64,000 bases of DNA from JAOPZW01 sp963807305 (GTDB taxonomy: Bacteria > Actinomycetota > Thermoleophilia > Solirubrobacterales > Solirubrobacteraceae), in the NCBI GenBank assembly GCA_963807305.1, contig CAWEBN010000019.1:1-64000 (forward strand), in the 5' to 3' direction. The position numbers and the translations under genes were made by a program. Within the stretch, counting starts at the first letter, position 1, and each line of letters starts with the position of its first letter. Positions 27,578 to 36,801 of this stretch are shown one piece after another. The notes beneath the pieces are model-generated. The model searched no databases. It saw only the letters and a list, made by a program, of their open reading frames with translations, and had not been told where the DNA came from.

Positions 27578-28683
27578 CCCATCCGCAGGACCGGCTTGAC
27601 CACCTCACCGGCGAGCGCGTCCTCGGCCGCCTGGTTGATCTGGTCGAAGTCGTAGGCGCGCACGAGGCGCTCGACCGGGAGCCGGCCGGCGCGCCAGAGC
27701 TCGATGAGCTTGGGGATGAAGACCTCCGGGACGCTGTGGCCCTCGACCATGCCCTTGATCCCGCGCCCGACGGACAGCACGCCGTTGACGTCGAGGCGCT
27801 CCTCGGTGCCCAGCGGCGGAGCCCCGACCAGCCCGCAGGTCGCGTCGGGGCCGAGGACGTCGACGGCCTGGCGCAGGACGCCGGGGACGCCGCTGGTCTC
27901 GAGGCTCGCCTCGACCCCGCCCGGGACCAGCTCCCCGATCGCCTCCACCGGGTCGACCTCGGCGGCGTTGACCGCGTCGGTTGCGCCCAGCTCCTGGGCG
28001 AGGGCGAGCCGTCCAGGGCGCACGTCGACAGCGATGATCGGCGAGCAGCCGACGATGGCCGCCGCCATGACCGCGGAGAGCCCCACGCCGCCGACGCCGA
28101 AGATGGCGATCGACGAGTTGGGCAGCGGGCGCAGGATGTTGATGACGCTGCCCGCGCCCGTCTGTATCCCGCAGCCGAACGGCGCCACGAGCTCGAACGG
28201 GACGTCGTCGGGGATGGCCACCACGCTGCGCTCGGGGATGACGGCGCCCGTCGCGAAGCTCGACTGGCCGAAGAAGTGCGAGTGCACCGGCTCGCCCCCG
28301 CGCGAGATCGCGGTGCTGCCGTCCGCGCGCGTGGCCAGGAAGTTGCGCTCGAAGAACTCCGTGCAGTGGAAGGGGTGGCCCCCGGCGCACATGCGGCAGC
28401 CGCCGCACGACGCGTAGGTGGAGGCGACGTGGTCGCCCACCTTCACGCGCGTCACCGCCGCGCCGATCTCCTCGACGACGCCCGCGCCCTCATGGCCGAG
28501 GACGACCGGCATCGGCGTGGGGAACGAGCCGTCGCGGATGAGCAGGTCGGTGTGGCAGATGCCCGAGGCGACGATCCGGAGCCGCACCTCGTCGGGCTGC
28601 AGGCTGGAGAGCTCGACGCTCTCAAGGGCGAACGGCGCGCCGCCGCGCTCGACGACGGCGGCAGTGACGACGGTGGCACTCAT
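27574..28683 (-). CDS. zinc alcohol dehydrogenase, aryl/class III-like
   Basis: The 369-residue enzyme is a zinc MDR dehydrogenase. Catalytic-zinc ligands lie in GICHTDLLIRDG and LGHEGAGVVEEIG. The structural-zinc cluster is CGGCRMCAGGHPFHC, where one Cys is replaced by His, and the C-terminal zinc Cys is in FGCGIQTGAGSVIN. The NAD-binding motif is IFGVGGVGLSAVM. It resembles benzyl/aryl-alcohol dehydrogenases. It is transcribed away from a marR gene, which probably regulates it. Its stop overlaps azlD. Confidence 0.92.
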   Translation of the reverse strand: MSATVVTAAVVERGGAPFALESVELSSLQPDEVRLRIVASGICHTDLLIRDGSFPTPMPVVLGHEGAGVVEEIGAAVTRVKVGDHVASTYASCGGCRMCAGGHPFHCTEFFERNFLATRADGSTAISRGGEPVHSHFFGQSSFATGAVIPERSVVAIPDDVPFELVAPFGCGIQTGAGSVINILRPLPNSSIAIFGVGGVGLSAVMAAAIVGCSPIIAVDVRPGRLALAQELGATDAVNAAEVDPVEAIGELVPGGVEASLETSGVPGVLRQAVDVLGPDATCGLVGAPPLGTEERLDVNGVLSVGRGIKGMVEGHSVPEVFIPKLIELWRAGRLPVERLVRAYDFDQINQAAEDALAGEVVKPVLRMG

Positions 28684-28739
28684 CGATGCAAAGCCTCCCG
28701 GGCGATGTGGTCTTCCGACCGGCTTGGTAGCGTCGGCCG

Positions 28740-29207
28740 ATGAGCGTGCCGGTGGAGGGGCCTGAGCACATCAGTCCCCACGCGAGGGTCAGCTACGTCA
28801 TCGCGCGCCTGGATCGCGCCATCCGCCGAGAGATCGCGGAAGTGGCCGCGCCCCACGGGCTGACCGCGACGCAGTTCACCGCCCTGTCCGTGTTGCGCAC
28901 CGGCAAGGGCCTCTCGAACGCCCAGCTCGCGCGGCGCTCGTACGTCACGCCGCAGTCCATGATCGAGATGCTCGGCACGCTGGAGAACAAGGGCCTCGTG
29001 CAGCGCGCGCCGGCGCCCGACCACGGCCGCATCATGCACGTCGAGCTCACGGCCAAGGGGCGCCGGGTGCTCGCTCAGTGCGACGAGGAGATCGATGCGC
29101 TCGAGGGCAAGATGACGCACGAGCTCTCGCCGGCCCAGCTGGCCGCCTTCGAGCGCGCCCTGCGCAGCTGCGTGCACATGCTCGGCGCCGGCCTCCCCGA
29201 CGCCTGA
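28740..29207 (+). CDS. MarR-family transcriptional regulator
   Basis: This 155-residue MarR protein has the helix-turn-helix region LSNAQLARRSYVTPQSMIEMLGTLENKGLVQ and a wing with PAPDHGRIMHVELT, where D-H-G replaces the usual D-R-R. It is divergent from the aryl-alcohol-type dehydrogenase with 56 bp between, so it likely controls that enzyme. A -10-like TAGCGT lies a few bases before the ATG, suggesting a leaderless transcript. Confidence 0.88.
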   Translation: MSVPVEGPEHISPHARVSYVIARLDRAIRREIAEVAAPHGLTATQFTALSVLRTGKGLSNAQLARRSYVTPQSMIEMLGTLENKGLVQRAPAPDHGRIMHVELTAKGRRVLAQCDEEIDALEGKMTHELSPAQLAAFERALRSCVHMLGAGLPDA

Positions 29208-29244
29208 TCGCGCTGGCGCGGTCTGGCCCACGAACCGATCAATA

Positions 29245-30300
29245 TCAGGTCGGCTGATACGTCGTCGGCGCACTGCCGCGCACGACCGCCGGCGACCACG
29301 CGCCGGTCATGACCTGCTCCGGGCGCCCGCCGCCGTCGGCCTGCACCTTCCAGATGTCGGTGACCGGCGAGGACGGTCCCTCGGGCAGCCCGTAGGAGAC
29401 GTGGTCATTGTCGTACCACTCGATCTGGTCGTCGACGTTGCGCGTGTCGGCCAGCGTCCGGGCGCGGAGGGTGGCCAGGTCGAGCACCGCGGGGCGCCAG
29501 TGGACCGGCCCGACGCCGCCGCCCTCGCGCTGCTTGAAGGCGATCCGCGTCCCGTCGGGCGATAGCGACGGGCACTCGACGCCGTCGCGCAGGACCTTCA
29601 TCTCGTGGCGAGCGAGATCGCCCTGGACGAGGTAGGTCTTGTCGGCGCTGCCGAGCGTCGCGTAGAAGGTGTTGTCGTCGCGGGCGAAGGTGACGCCCCA
29701 GAAGTTGAAGTTCGCCGCGTGGATGACGCGTCCGTCGTGGCGCGTGGTGAAGCGCTCGAGCTGGGCCAGCTCGCGCCCGGTGGCGGCGTCGCGGATGAAC
29801 GTGCGCGTCGAGAACCCAATCTGGTTGTAACCGTCGCCGGTGACAAAGACGGTGTAGGCCACGAGCTTGCCGTCGGCCGACACGCGCGCGCGGCTCGGGT
29901 TGCCGGGCAGCGAGAAGGAATGCTCCTCGCGGAAGGTCCGGGGGTCGAAGATGATCCCCCGGTACGTCGTGATCACGCCGCGGCCGGCGCGTAGGCACAG
30001 GCCGCGGCCGCCGGCGACGTACACGCGATCGCACGACATTCCGGTGATCGCGGGCCGGGCAGCTGGGTTGGCCAGCGGCACGATCCCGACGCGCCCGTAG
30101 CCGGCGCCGCGCGCGGTGTCGCGGAAGACGATGTGCGGAGCGGCGACGAGCGCCCGCGAGACCGGGGCGGTGGACCCGCCGCCCGCCGCGACGGGGTCCT
30201 TTCCACCGGCCAGCACGACGGCGGCCACCGCGACGATGAGCGCGACGCCCACGAGGACACCGAACGCGACGATCCGCGTCCGCGAGGTCGTGGTGGTCAC
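29245..30300 (-). CDS. membrane-anchored PD40/WD40-like beta-propeller protein
   Basis: This 351-residue protein starts with a transmembrane anchor (IVAFGVLVGVALIVAVAAVV) followed by repeats of the TolB/PD40 type (SRARVSADGKLVAYTV, CPSLSPDGTRIAFKQ, QIEWYDNDHVSYGLP). It should fold as an extracytoplasmic propeller. The GTG start overlaps the upstream MFS gene by 4 bp, so transporter and propeller are made together. Its binding partner is unknown. The final Cys-containing segments (MSCDRVYV, GLCLRAG) may form a disulfide. Confidence 0.78.
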   Translation of the reverse strand: MTTTTSRTRIVAFGVLVGVALIVAVAAVVLAGGKDPVAAGGGSTAPVSRALVAAPHIVFRDTARGAGYGRVGIVPLANPAARPAITGMSCDRVYVAGGRGLCLRAGRGVITTYRGIIFDPRTFREEHSFSLPGNPSRARVSADGKLVAYTVFVTGDGYNQIGFSTRTFIRDAATGRELAQLERFTTRHDGRVIHAANFNFWGVTFARDDNTFYATLGSADKTYLVQGDLARHEMKVLRDGVECPSLSPDGTRIAFKQREGGGVGPVHWRPAVLDLATLRARTLADTRNVDDQIEWYDNDHVSYGLPEGPSSPVTDIWKVQADGGGRPEQVMTGAWSPAVVRGSAPTTYQPT

Positions 30301-31652
30301 GCCGGCGCCTCTTCCGGGTGCGTGCGCAGGGCGATCGCCGCCGCGGGCAACATGACCGCGAGGCCGACGAGGAAGACGAGCATCGCTGCCTGTGGGCCCC
30401 AGGCGACCCAGATGGCCCCGAAGGCGACCGAGGACATGAAGCGGGTCGTCGCGGTCCCGGTGGTGATGAGGGCGAAGCCGCTCGTGCGCAGGCGCTCGGG
30501 GATGGTCGGGCTCGCGAGCGCCATGAGCACCCCGTCGGTCGACGCGTAGTACAGGCCGAAGAGGAGGAGCGTGCACAGCACGGCGCCGGCGCTGAGGTCG
30601 GCAAAGCGCAGCACGAGGTAGACGCCGAGCAGCGCCAGGTGCCCGGCTAGGAAGACGCGGCCGCGCCCGATGCGGTCGGCGATGCGCCCGATGGGGACGG
30701 CGAAGCCGAGATAGGCCAGCGCCGTGCCGAGGAAGAGCAGCGGGAACCACTTGACGTCGAGGTGGGTCTGGCGCTGGATGACCAGGTAGACGAACGCGTC
30801 GCTGATGGTCAGCAGCCCCAGCCCAGAGCCGACGAGCGCGATGACGCGAAAGCGCGTGATCCGGAAGAGCCCGAGGGCGGCGCGGAGGGTGACGTGCGCC
30901 TTCGGCGCGGCCGGCTCGTCGACCTCGCGCTCGCGGCTGCGGCGGTTCTCGACGAAGAGCAGGAGGATCCCCAGCCCGATCAGCGCGATCGAGAAGGAGA
31001 CCAGGAAGACGGTGTTGTACTGGCCCGGGAGTTGGGCGAGCAGGACGAAGGCGGCGAGCGGGCCGAGCATCGCTCCGACCGTGTCGAGCGCGCGGTGCAC
31101 GCCGAACGAGCGGCCCAACCCGGCGCGCTCGCTGTCCAGCGAGATCAGCGCGTCGCGTGGTGCCGTGCGGATGCCCTTGCCGAGGCGGTCGACCAGCAGC
31201 ACGGCGGTCGTTCCCAGCCATGCGCCGCCGACCGCGACGAGGCCGAGCTTGCACAGCGCCGACGCGGCGTAGCCGGTGGCGGCGACCTCTTTGTGGCGCT
31301 CCTTGCGATCGGCCAGCAGGCCGCCCAGCAGGCGCACGAGCGCCGTGGCGCCCTGGTACATGCCGTCGATGAAGCCGAACTGCAGCGGGCTGAGGCGGAC
31401 CTGGTAGGTCAGGTACAGCGGCAGGACCGCCGTCACCATCTCCTGCGAGAGATCGGTGAAGAGGCTGACGAGGCCGAGGAGGATGACGGTGCGCGAGACG
31501 GCGACCCGGCGCCGGCTGGTCCGCGTGGCCGGGCCCGCGGTGATCTCGCCTGCGGTGAGCTCGCCTCCGGGGGTGGCGATGACCTCGGCCGGCACGTTGC
31601 GCACGGAGGTGTACACGCTCGTATAACGCGGCCGCGGACCGCCGATTTGCAC
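30297..31652 (-). CDS. MFS transporter
   Basis: This 451-residue protein has about 12 membrane segments and MFS motif A-like sequences (GLLADRKERHKEV and PIGRIADRIGRGRVF). The N-terminal SLFTDLSQEMVTAVLPLYL is typical of a drug/unknown-substrate MFS subgroup. The exact start is unclear: the first ~45 residues are hydrophilic, and a GTG near 31601 is an alternative. It overlaps the beta-propeller gene, an unusual pairing for an MFS protein. Confidence 0.85.
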   Translation of the reverse strand: MQIGGPRPRYTSVYTSVRNVPAEVIATPGGELTAGEITAGPATRTSRRRVAVSRTVILLGLVSLFTDLSQEMVTAVLPLYLTYQVRLSPLQFGFIDGMYQGATALVRLLGGLLADRKERHKEVAATGYAASALCKLGLVAVGGAWLGTTAVLLVDRLGKGIRTAPRDALISLDSERAGLGRSFGVHRALDTVGAMLGPLAAFVLLAQLPGQYNTVFLVSFSIALIGLGILLLFVENRRSREREVDEPAAPKAHVTLRAALGLFRITRFRVIALVGSGLGLLTISDAFVYLVIQRQTHLDVKWFPLLFLGTALAYLGFAVPIGRIADRIGRGRVFLAGHLALLGVYLVLRFADLSAGAVLCTLLLFGLYYASTDGVLMALASPTIPERLRTSGFALITTGTATTRFMSSVAFGAIWVAWGPQAAMLVFLVGLAVMLPAAAIALRTHPEEAPA

Positions 31653-31817
31653 CAGTGGACGGGAAGGTTCGACTCCGACACAGCGTCTTGTTCATTGCAC
31701 AGGCACGCTCGAGACGTCGTCCAGCCGGTCCAGCCCCCCACCGGCAGACGTCGATGCGGCCCCGGCGTTACAGGCACCCCTCAGGGGCAGTCCGCGTCGG
31801 GGCCGCCGAGCGAACAG

Positions 31818-33314
31818 TCAGCACTGGGCCCCCAGGGCGCGAAAGGCGGGGGCCAGGGCGTCGTAGAGCGAGGCGAAGGTGGGCAGCAGGTCGGCGTAGA
31901 CGGCAGCGGCGCCCGCCTCGGGCTCGACCACGTCCTCGATGCTGACGAGGTCCGCGGCGCGGTCGATGCTCGGCACGAGCCCGAGGGTCTCCATCGCCAG
32001 CAGCGCGGCGCCGAAGGCCGACCCCTCGCGGCCGGCGGCGAAGCCGATCGGCATGCCGAGCGCGTCGGCCAGCATCTGGCGCCAGAGGTCGCTGCGCGCG
32101 AAGCCGCCCGTGGCGCGGATCTCGGCGACCTCGTTGCCCGCGTCGCGCATCGAGGCGAGCACGAGCGCGAGCTGGAGGCAGACGCCCTCGAGCGCCGCGC
32201 GCACCAGGTGTCCGCGACCGTGGCGGCTGGTCAGCCCGACGTAGGCGCCGCGCGCCACCGAGCTCCAGTGCGGGGCGCGCTCGGAGAGCAGGTAGGGGAG
32301 CATGAGCAGCCCCTCGCTCGCGGCCGGCACCTTCGCGGCCAGCTCGAGCAGCTGGGCCTCGGGGTGAGGGCCCAGGTCGGGCGCCAGCGCCTCGCCGGCC
32401 CAGCGCAGCACGGCGCCGCCGTTGTTGATCGCGCCGCCGACGATCCAGCGCCCCGGCACCAGCGCGTAGCAGAAGACGCGCCGCTGCGGATCGACCGCGG
32501 GGCGCTCGACCATGAGCCGCAGCGCGCCGCTCGTGCCGATCGAGCAGGCGGCCACGCCGGGGCGCACCGCGCCGAGGCCGAGGTTGGCCAGCGGGCCGTC
32601 GCCGGCGCCGACGATGACCGCCGCCCCGGCGTCGAGGCCGAGGTCGGCCGCGGCCGCCGCGCCGAGTTCGAGGCGGTGCGTGGTGGGCACGAGCGGCGAG
32701 AGCGAGTCGGCATCGATGCCCGCGATCGCGAGCGCCTCGCGGTCCCAGTCGAGCTCGCGGAGGTTGAGCAGGCCCATGCCCGACGCGATCGAGTGGTCGA
32801 CGGCCCAGTCGCCGGTCAGGCGAGCCAGAACGAGCTCCTTGATCCCTGCCCAGCGCCGGGTGGCGGCGAAGGTGTCGGGCTCGTGCTCGGCGAACCACAG
32901 CAGCTTCGGCAGCGGTGACATCGGGTGGAGCGGCGTGCCCGTCCGGTCGTGCAGATCGGGGTGCTCGGCGCGCAGACGCTCGGCCTGCTCGGTCGCGCGC
33001 GTGTCGCCCCACGTCACCAGGGGCGTGAGGGCCCGGCCGCCGGCGTCGAGGCCGACGAGCGAGTGCATCGCGCCGCTGAACGAGAGCGCGCCGATGCGGG
33101 CGCCGCGGTCGCGCGCACCGGCCGCGGCGGCGCGGATGGCCGCGAGCGTGCCGTCGACCACGACGGTGGGGTCCTGCACCGCCTGCCCGGGCTCGGGTTC
33201 CAGCAGCGGGTACGCCGTGTCGCCGCGGCCCAGCGCGCGTGCGTCGGCGTCGAAGGCAACCGCCTTGGCGCTGGTCGTCCCGATGTCGACGCCGAGGACG
33301 ACGTTGGCCCCCAT
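31818..33314 (-). CDS. FGGY-family sugar kinase (gluconokinase-like)
   Basis: The 498-residue kinase has both FGGY domains. The first has VLGVDIGTTSAKAVAFD (phosphate 1) and SFSGAMHSLVGLD. The second has ACSIGTSGALRLM, GGAINNGGAVLRW and TGGFARSDLWRQMLAD (adenosine motif). The GALSFSGAMHS segment matches gluconokinase better than xylulokinase. It phosphorylates a sugar acid or ketose at the expense of ATP. It stands alone, convergent with no related sugar genes, and its upstream region abuts a truncated peptidase gene. Confidence 0.9.
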   Translation of the reverse strand: MGANVVLGVDIGTTSAKAVAFDADARALGRGDTAYPLLEPEPGQAVQDPTVVVDGTLAAIRAAAAGARDRGARIGALSFSGAMHSLVGLDAGGRALTPLVTWGDTRATEQAERLRAEHPDLHDRTGTPLHPMSPLPKLLWFAEHEPDTFAATRRWAGIKELVLARLTGDWAVDHSIASGMGLLNLRELDWDREALAIAGIDADSLSPLVPTTHRLELGAAAAADLGLDAGAAVIVGAGDGPLANLGLGAVRPGVAACSIGTSGALRLMVERPAVDPQRRVFCYALVPGRWIVGGAINNGGAVLRWAGEALAPDLGPHPEAQLLELAAKVPAASEGLLMLPYLLSERAPHWSSVARGAYVGLTSRHGRGHLVRAALEGVCLQLALVLASMRDAGNEVAEIRATGGFARSDLWRQMLADALGMPIGFAAGREGSAFGAALLAMETLGLVPSIDRAADLVSIEDVVEPEAGAAAVYADLLPTFASLYDALAPAFRALGAQC

Positions 33315-33319
33315 GGGCG

Positions 33320-33778
33320 ATGTCTAACACGCGCGGCCCGGCGGCGCGCTTCACCGAGCCGGCGGAGAACTTCGCCCACCAGCACCAGGACGTGCGCGTG
33401 GAGAACGGCCAGCAGTTCGGCGACCGGCTCCAGTTCGTCGACTTCGCCTACACCGCGCGTGTGGCGCGGGTCAACGGCGCGGCGCTCGCCAACCTGGCGT
33501 GGGCGCCGACGGCGCCCAAGAACGCCAAGATCGACACGACGCAGCTGACCAACGACACGACGCTGATGTGGGACGTCAACCCCGAGCCCGACCTCGCGGG
33601 CTACGAGGTCCTGTGGCGCGAGTCGACCGATCCGCTGTGGACGCACTCGATCCCGGTGGGCAACGTCACGCGCTTCACCATCCCGGACCTGTCGAAGGAC
33701 AACGTCCAGGTCGGCGTGCGGGCCGTCGATCGCGACGGCTACCGCAGCCCGGTGGCGTTCCCGGTGCCCTCGCCATAG
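33320..33778 (+). pseudogene. C-terminal remnant of an M28-type aminopeptidase
   Basis: About 150 residues match only the end of secreted M28-like peptidases: FTEPAENFAHQHQDVRVENG, then FVDFAYTARVARVNGAALA, and a fibronectin-like tail (TNDTTLMWDVNPEPDLAGYE; FTIPDLSKDNVQVGVRAVDR). The metal-binding catalytic domain and signal peptide are absent. Homology begins 30 bp inside a frame starting just 6 bp from the gluconokinase start codon, so the kinase gene or its promoter replaced the missing front. It is most likely nonfunctional. Confidence 0.72.
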
Positions 33779-33788
33779 GATCGCGGCC

Positions 33789-34106
33789 ATGCTCTTCATG
33801 GTTCGCTTCGACATCACCCAGCCCGACTCCATGTCCACCGACCAGCTCTGGAACGTGTGGAACGAGGAGGCCAAGGCGGCGCTGGGCGCCAAGGAGGCCG
33901 GCGCCGTCGTCGACCTCTGGAAGGTCGCGGGGGAGCGCACGGTCTTCGCGCTGTGCGACTTCCCCGACGGCGACGCGCTCGACCGGGCGCTGGCGGGCCT
34001 GCCGATCAGCGTCGCACTCGGCGCCGGCGCGAAGACGACGACCTGGGCGGTCTACCCCTACGAGCAGTTCGCCGGCTTCCTGAGCGACACGGTGGAGGGC
34101 GGCTAG
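33789..34106 (+). CDS. muconolactone isomerase-like protein
   Basis: This 105-residue ferredoxin-like protein resembles muconolactone delta-isomerase (CatC family): MLFMVRFDITQPDSM, EEAKAALGAKEAGAVVDLW, FALCDFPDGDALDRALAGLP and YPYEQFAGF. The real CatC is usually about 92-96 residues. No catechol 1,2-dioxygenase or cycloisomerase lies nearby, so the role may differ from the beta-ketoadipate pathway. It follows the peptidase remnant by 10 bp and is followed by a strong hairpin. Confidence 0.78.
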   Translation: MLFMVRFDITQPDSMSTDQLWNVWNEEAKAALGAKEAGAVVDLWKVAGERTVFALCDFPDGDALDRALAGLPISVALGAGAKTTTWAVYPYEQFAGFLSDTVEGG

Positions 34107-34127
34107 CCGCCTCACGGCTGCACGGGC

Positions 34128-34153
34128 GGCCCGGTCGTCCCGGCGACCGGGCC
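34128..34153 (+). terminator. GC-rich hairpin, probable terminator
   Basis: GGCCCGGTCG (34128-34137) and CGACCGGGCC (34144-34153) form a perfect 10-bp stem with a 6-nt loop, 22 bp after the isomerase-like gene. There is no T-run, as is common for actinobacterial terminators. It separates that gene from the following MFS gene. Confidence 0.6.
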
Positions 34154-34242
34154 GGTCTGTGCAGCGCGTCGTCGGCGAAGCGTCCGGCCGCGGGGGTCGT
34201 GGCCGGAAGACGGTATCGCCGTCCTGCTAGCGTCGGTTGTAG

Positions 34243-35700
34243 GTGCAATCACCTCCTGACGCCGCTCGCAAGCGCTGGATCCTGGCCCTGACCTGCCTCG
34301 CGCAGTTCATGGTCATCCTCGACATCTCGGTCGTCAATGTCGCGCTGCCGTCGATCCGCAACGACCTCGGCTTCTCGGCCGTCGACCTGCAATGGGTGGT
34401 CAACGCCTACACGCTGACCTTCGCCGGCTTCCTGCTCCTCGGCGGCCGCGCCGCCGACCTGCTCGGCCGCCGGCGTGTGTTCGTGGCCGGGCTGCTGCTC
34501 TTCGCGGCCGCCTCGCTGGCCGGCGGCCTCTCGACGAGCCAGGGCATGCTGACCGCCGCGCGCGCGGTCCAAGGGCTGGGCGGCGCCGTGGTGGCGCCGG
34601 CCACCCTGGCGATCATCACGACAACGTTCGACGAAGGCTACGAGCGCAACCGCGCCCTCGGCTACTGGGGCGCGATGGGCGCCGTGGGCGGATCGACCGG
34701 GGTCCTGCTCGGCGGCGTGCTCACCCAGCTGCTGGGCTGGCAGTGGATCCTCTTCATCAACGTGCCGGTCGGGATCCTGGGTGCGATCGCCGCGATGCGC
34801 TTCATCCCGGAGAGCAGCCGCACGGTCGCGGGAGAGCGCCACTTCGATGTCGCGGGCGCGCTGAGCGTCACCGCCGGCCTCGTGCTGCTGACCTTCGCCA
34901 TCGTGCGCACCGACGTCAACGGCTGGACGTCGCCCGCGACGCTGGAGGTCGCCGCGGCCGGCATCGCGCTGCTCGTCCTCTTCCTCTTCATCGAGCGCCG
35001 CGCTCCGCGCCCGCTCGTTCCGCTGGGGATCTTCCGCTCGCGCACGCTCACCGCGGCCAATCTCGTGGTCTTCCTGCTCGGCTGCTCGGTGTTCGCGATG
35101 TGGTACTTCATCTCGCTGTACCTGCAGCAGGTCCTCGGCTTCACGCCGATCGAGACCGGGTTGAGCTTCCTGCCGATGACCGGCGCGATCATCGTCTCGT
35201 CGACCATCGCCGCGCGGCTGTCCGCGCGGCTGGGCCCGGGACCGATCCTCACGCTCGGCATGACCCTGATCGGGATCGGGATGCTGCTCTTCAGCGGCAT
35301 CTCCCCGGACGGCACCTACATCAGCGACGTCCTCTTTGCGGGCGTCGTCACCACGACGGGCCTCGGCTGCTCGTTCGTGCCGGTCACCATCGTCGCCGTC
35401 GCCGGCGTCTCGCGCTCGGAGGCCGGCCTGGCGTCGGGGTTGGTCAACACCTCGCGGCAGGTCGGCGGCTCGCTCGGGCTGGCGGCCCTGGCGACCATCG
35501 CCACCCAGCGCACGAGCGACCTCGCGGGCAAGGGCGGGATCGACGCGGCCGCGCTGACGGGCGGCTACCAGCGGGCGTTCGTCGTGGGTTCGGGCTTCGC
35601 CTTCCTCGGGGCCCTGATCGCGCTCGTGGCCCTCGTCCGCGTCCGCCACCCGCAGCAGCAGGCCCAGCAGCAGTCTGCACCGGCCCCCGTCGACGCGTAG
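34243..35700 (+). CDS. DHA2-family (EmrB/QacA) MFS efflux transporter
   Basis: This 485-residue transporter has 14 predicted helices with the DHA2 motifs LDISVVNVALPSIRNDLG, GGRAADLLGRRRVF and GAMGAVGGSTGVLLGGVL. It is a paralogue of the pump at 20657-22129 with the same motif order. The start is taken as GTG 34243. No regulator is adjacent. A -10-like GCTAGCGT lies about 20 bp upstream of the start. The tail is Gln-rich and hydrophilic. Confidence 0.9.
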   Translation: MQSPPDAARKRWILALTCLAQFMVILDISVVNVALPSIRNDLGFSAVDLQWVVNAYTLTFAGFLLLGGRAADLLGRRRVFVAGLLLFAAASLAGGLSTSQGMLTAARAVQGLGGAVVAPATLAIITTTFDEGYERNRALGYWGAMGAVGGSTGVLLGGVLTQLLGWQWILFINVPVGILGAIAAMRFIPESSRTVAGERHFDVAGALSVTAGLVLLTFAIVRTDVNGWTSPATLEVAAAGIALLVLFLFIERRAPRPLVPLGIFRSRTLTAANLVVFLLGCSVFAMWYFISLYLQQVLGFTPIETGLSFLPMTGAIIVSSTIAARLSARLGPGPILTLGMTLIGIGMLLFSGISPDGTYISDVLFAGVVTTTGLGCSFVPVTIVAVAGVSRSEAGLASGLVNTSRQVGGSLGLAALATIATQRTSDLAGKGGIDAAALTGGYQRAFVVGSGFAFLGALIALVALVRVRHPQQQAQQQSAPAPVDA

Positions 35701-35724
35701 TCCGCCCAGGGGCCCCGGGCTTCG

Positions 35725-36801
35725 CTAGCGCTTGCGCCCCACCTGATCGCTCGGCGGCTTGAACAGACGCGTGTGCGGCACGTCGAGGTCGAAGATGCGC
35801 GCGGCGTTGCCGCCGAGGATCAGGTTCATGTCGTCCTGCGCCATCCGCACCGAGGTCAGCTCGCGCAGGCTCCAGCCCCAGTAGTCGACCTGGTAGTGGG
35901 GGATGCCCTCGCCGCGCAGCTGGACGGCGTAGCTGGGCGGGTAGCGCCCGGGCTGCGAGTAGATCTGCATGCTCGCGCCCCAGTCGGTGCCCCACAGCAG
36001 CTTCGAGGGCCCGATGTTGGGATCCATGAGCGGCTTCTCGTAGAGCTCGCGCCACCACAGGCCGGTCTCGACGTAGACGTTGTCGTTGGCGGCGATGACG
36101 GCGACGCACTCCTCGTAGAAGCGCTCCCACCAGCCGGCCTGGACCCCGCCGTGGTCGAAGATCAGGTTGACGTCGGGGAACGCCGCCGCGATGTCGAGCA
36201 TCCAGAGCGGGTTGACGTTGGCCGGGCCGATCGGGCCGTAGGAGTAGGCGGCCGTGTAGCCGTAGGGGATGCCGGTGTGGATGCGGGCCGCGACGCCGTG
36301 CTGCTGGGCGACCTCGACGATCTTGAGGATGTTGGCGATCGCGTCGACGCGGCTGACGAGCGCCGTCTGGTCCCACGGGGCCGGCATGTAGGGCAGCGAC
36401 TCGCCGATGGCCACGAACCTGCCGGTGCCCAGCAGGCGGTCGAGCTCGGCGCAGACGCCGTCGATGCTCCACTCCTCTTCGCCGGCGCGGCAGCGGCGGA
36501 TGTACTCGGTGGCCCCGCAGGCGGCGACGTACCTGTCGGGCGAGCGCTCGACCATCTCGAGGTTGAGCTCGTCGGTCATCCCGAAGGCCGGGAGCAGCAC
36601 GCACATGTCGACGCCGTAGCAGTCCATGTCGTACTCGAGACGCGGCGTGTTGTCGTAGGGCTCGAGGCCCCCCATCGTCTTGCCCAGCGTGCCCCACTGG
36701 CTGCCGCCGCTCGTCTCGGGCGGGCGCTCGGAGATGCCCTTGCCCGCCGCGAAGCGCTGGGCGTGGACGTGCGTGTCGACGACGAACCGGCCTGCCTTCA
36801 T
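35725..36801 (-). CDS. ACMSD-like amidohydrolase (decarboxylase family)
   Basis: This 358-residue TIM-barrel metal enzyme has H-x-H at the start (VDTHVHAQRF), a middle His in RIHTGIPYG, LIFDHGGVQAGW, and the late metal Asp region LLWGTDWGASM. This is the amidohydrolase_2 group, which includes ACMSD and 2,6-dihydroxybenzoate-type decarboxylases. It is the last gene of a seven-gene operon with a peptide-type importer and a CoA ligase, and overlaps the ligase stop by 4 bp (ATGA). It may hydrolyse or decarboxylate the imported compound. GGAG precedes the ATG. Confidence 0.87.
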   Translation of the reverse strand: MKAGRFVVDTHVHAQRFAAGKGISERPPETSGGSQWGTLGKTMGGLEPYDNTPRLEYDMDCYGVDMCVLLPAFGMTDELNLEMVERSPDRYVAACGATEYIRRCRAGEEEWSIDGVCAELDRLLGTGRFVAIGESLPYMPAPWDQTALVSRVDAIANILKIVEVAQQHGVAARIHTGIPYGYTAAYSYGPIGPANVNPLWMLDIAAAFPDVNLIFDHGGVQAGWWERFYEECVAVIAANDNVYVETGLWWRELYEKPLMDPNIGPSKLLWGTDWGASMQIYSQPGRYPPSYAVQLRGEGIPHYQVDYWGWSLRELTSVRMAQDDMNLILGGNAARIFDLDVPHTRLFKPPSDQVGRKR

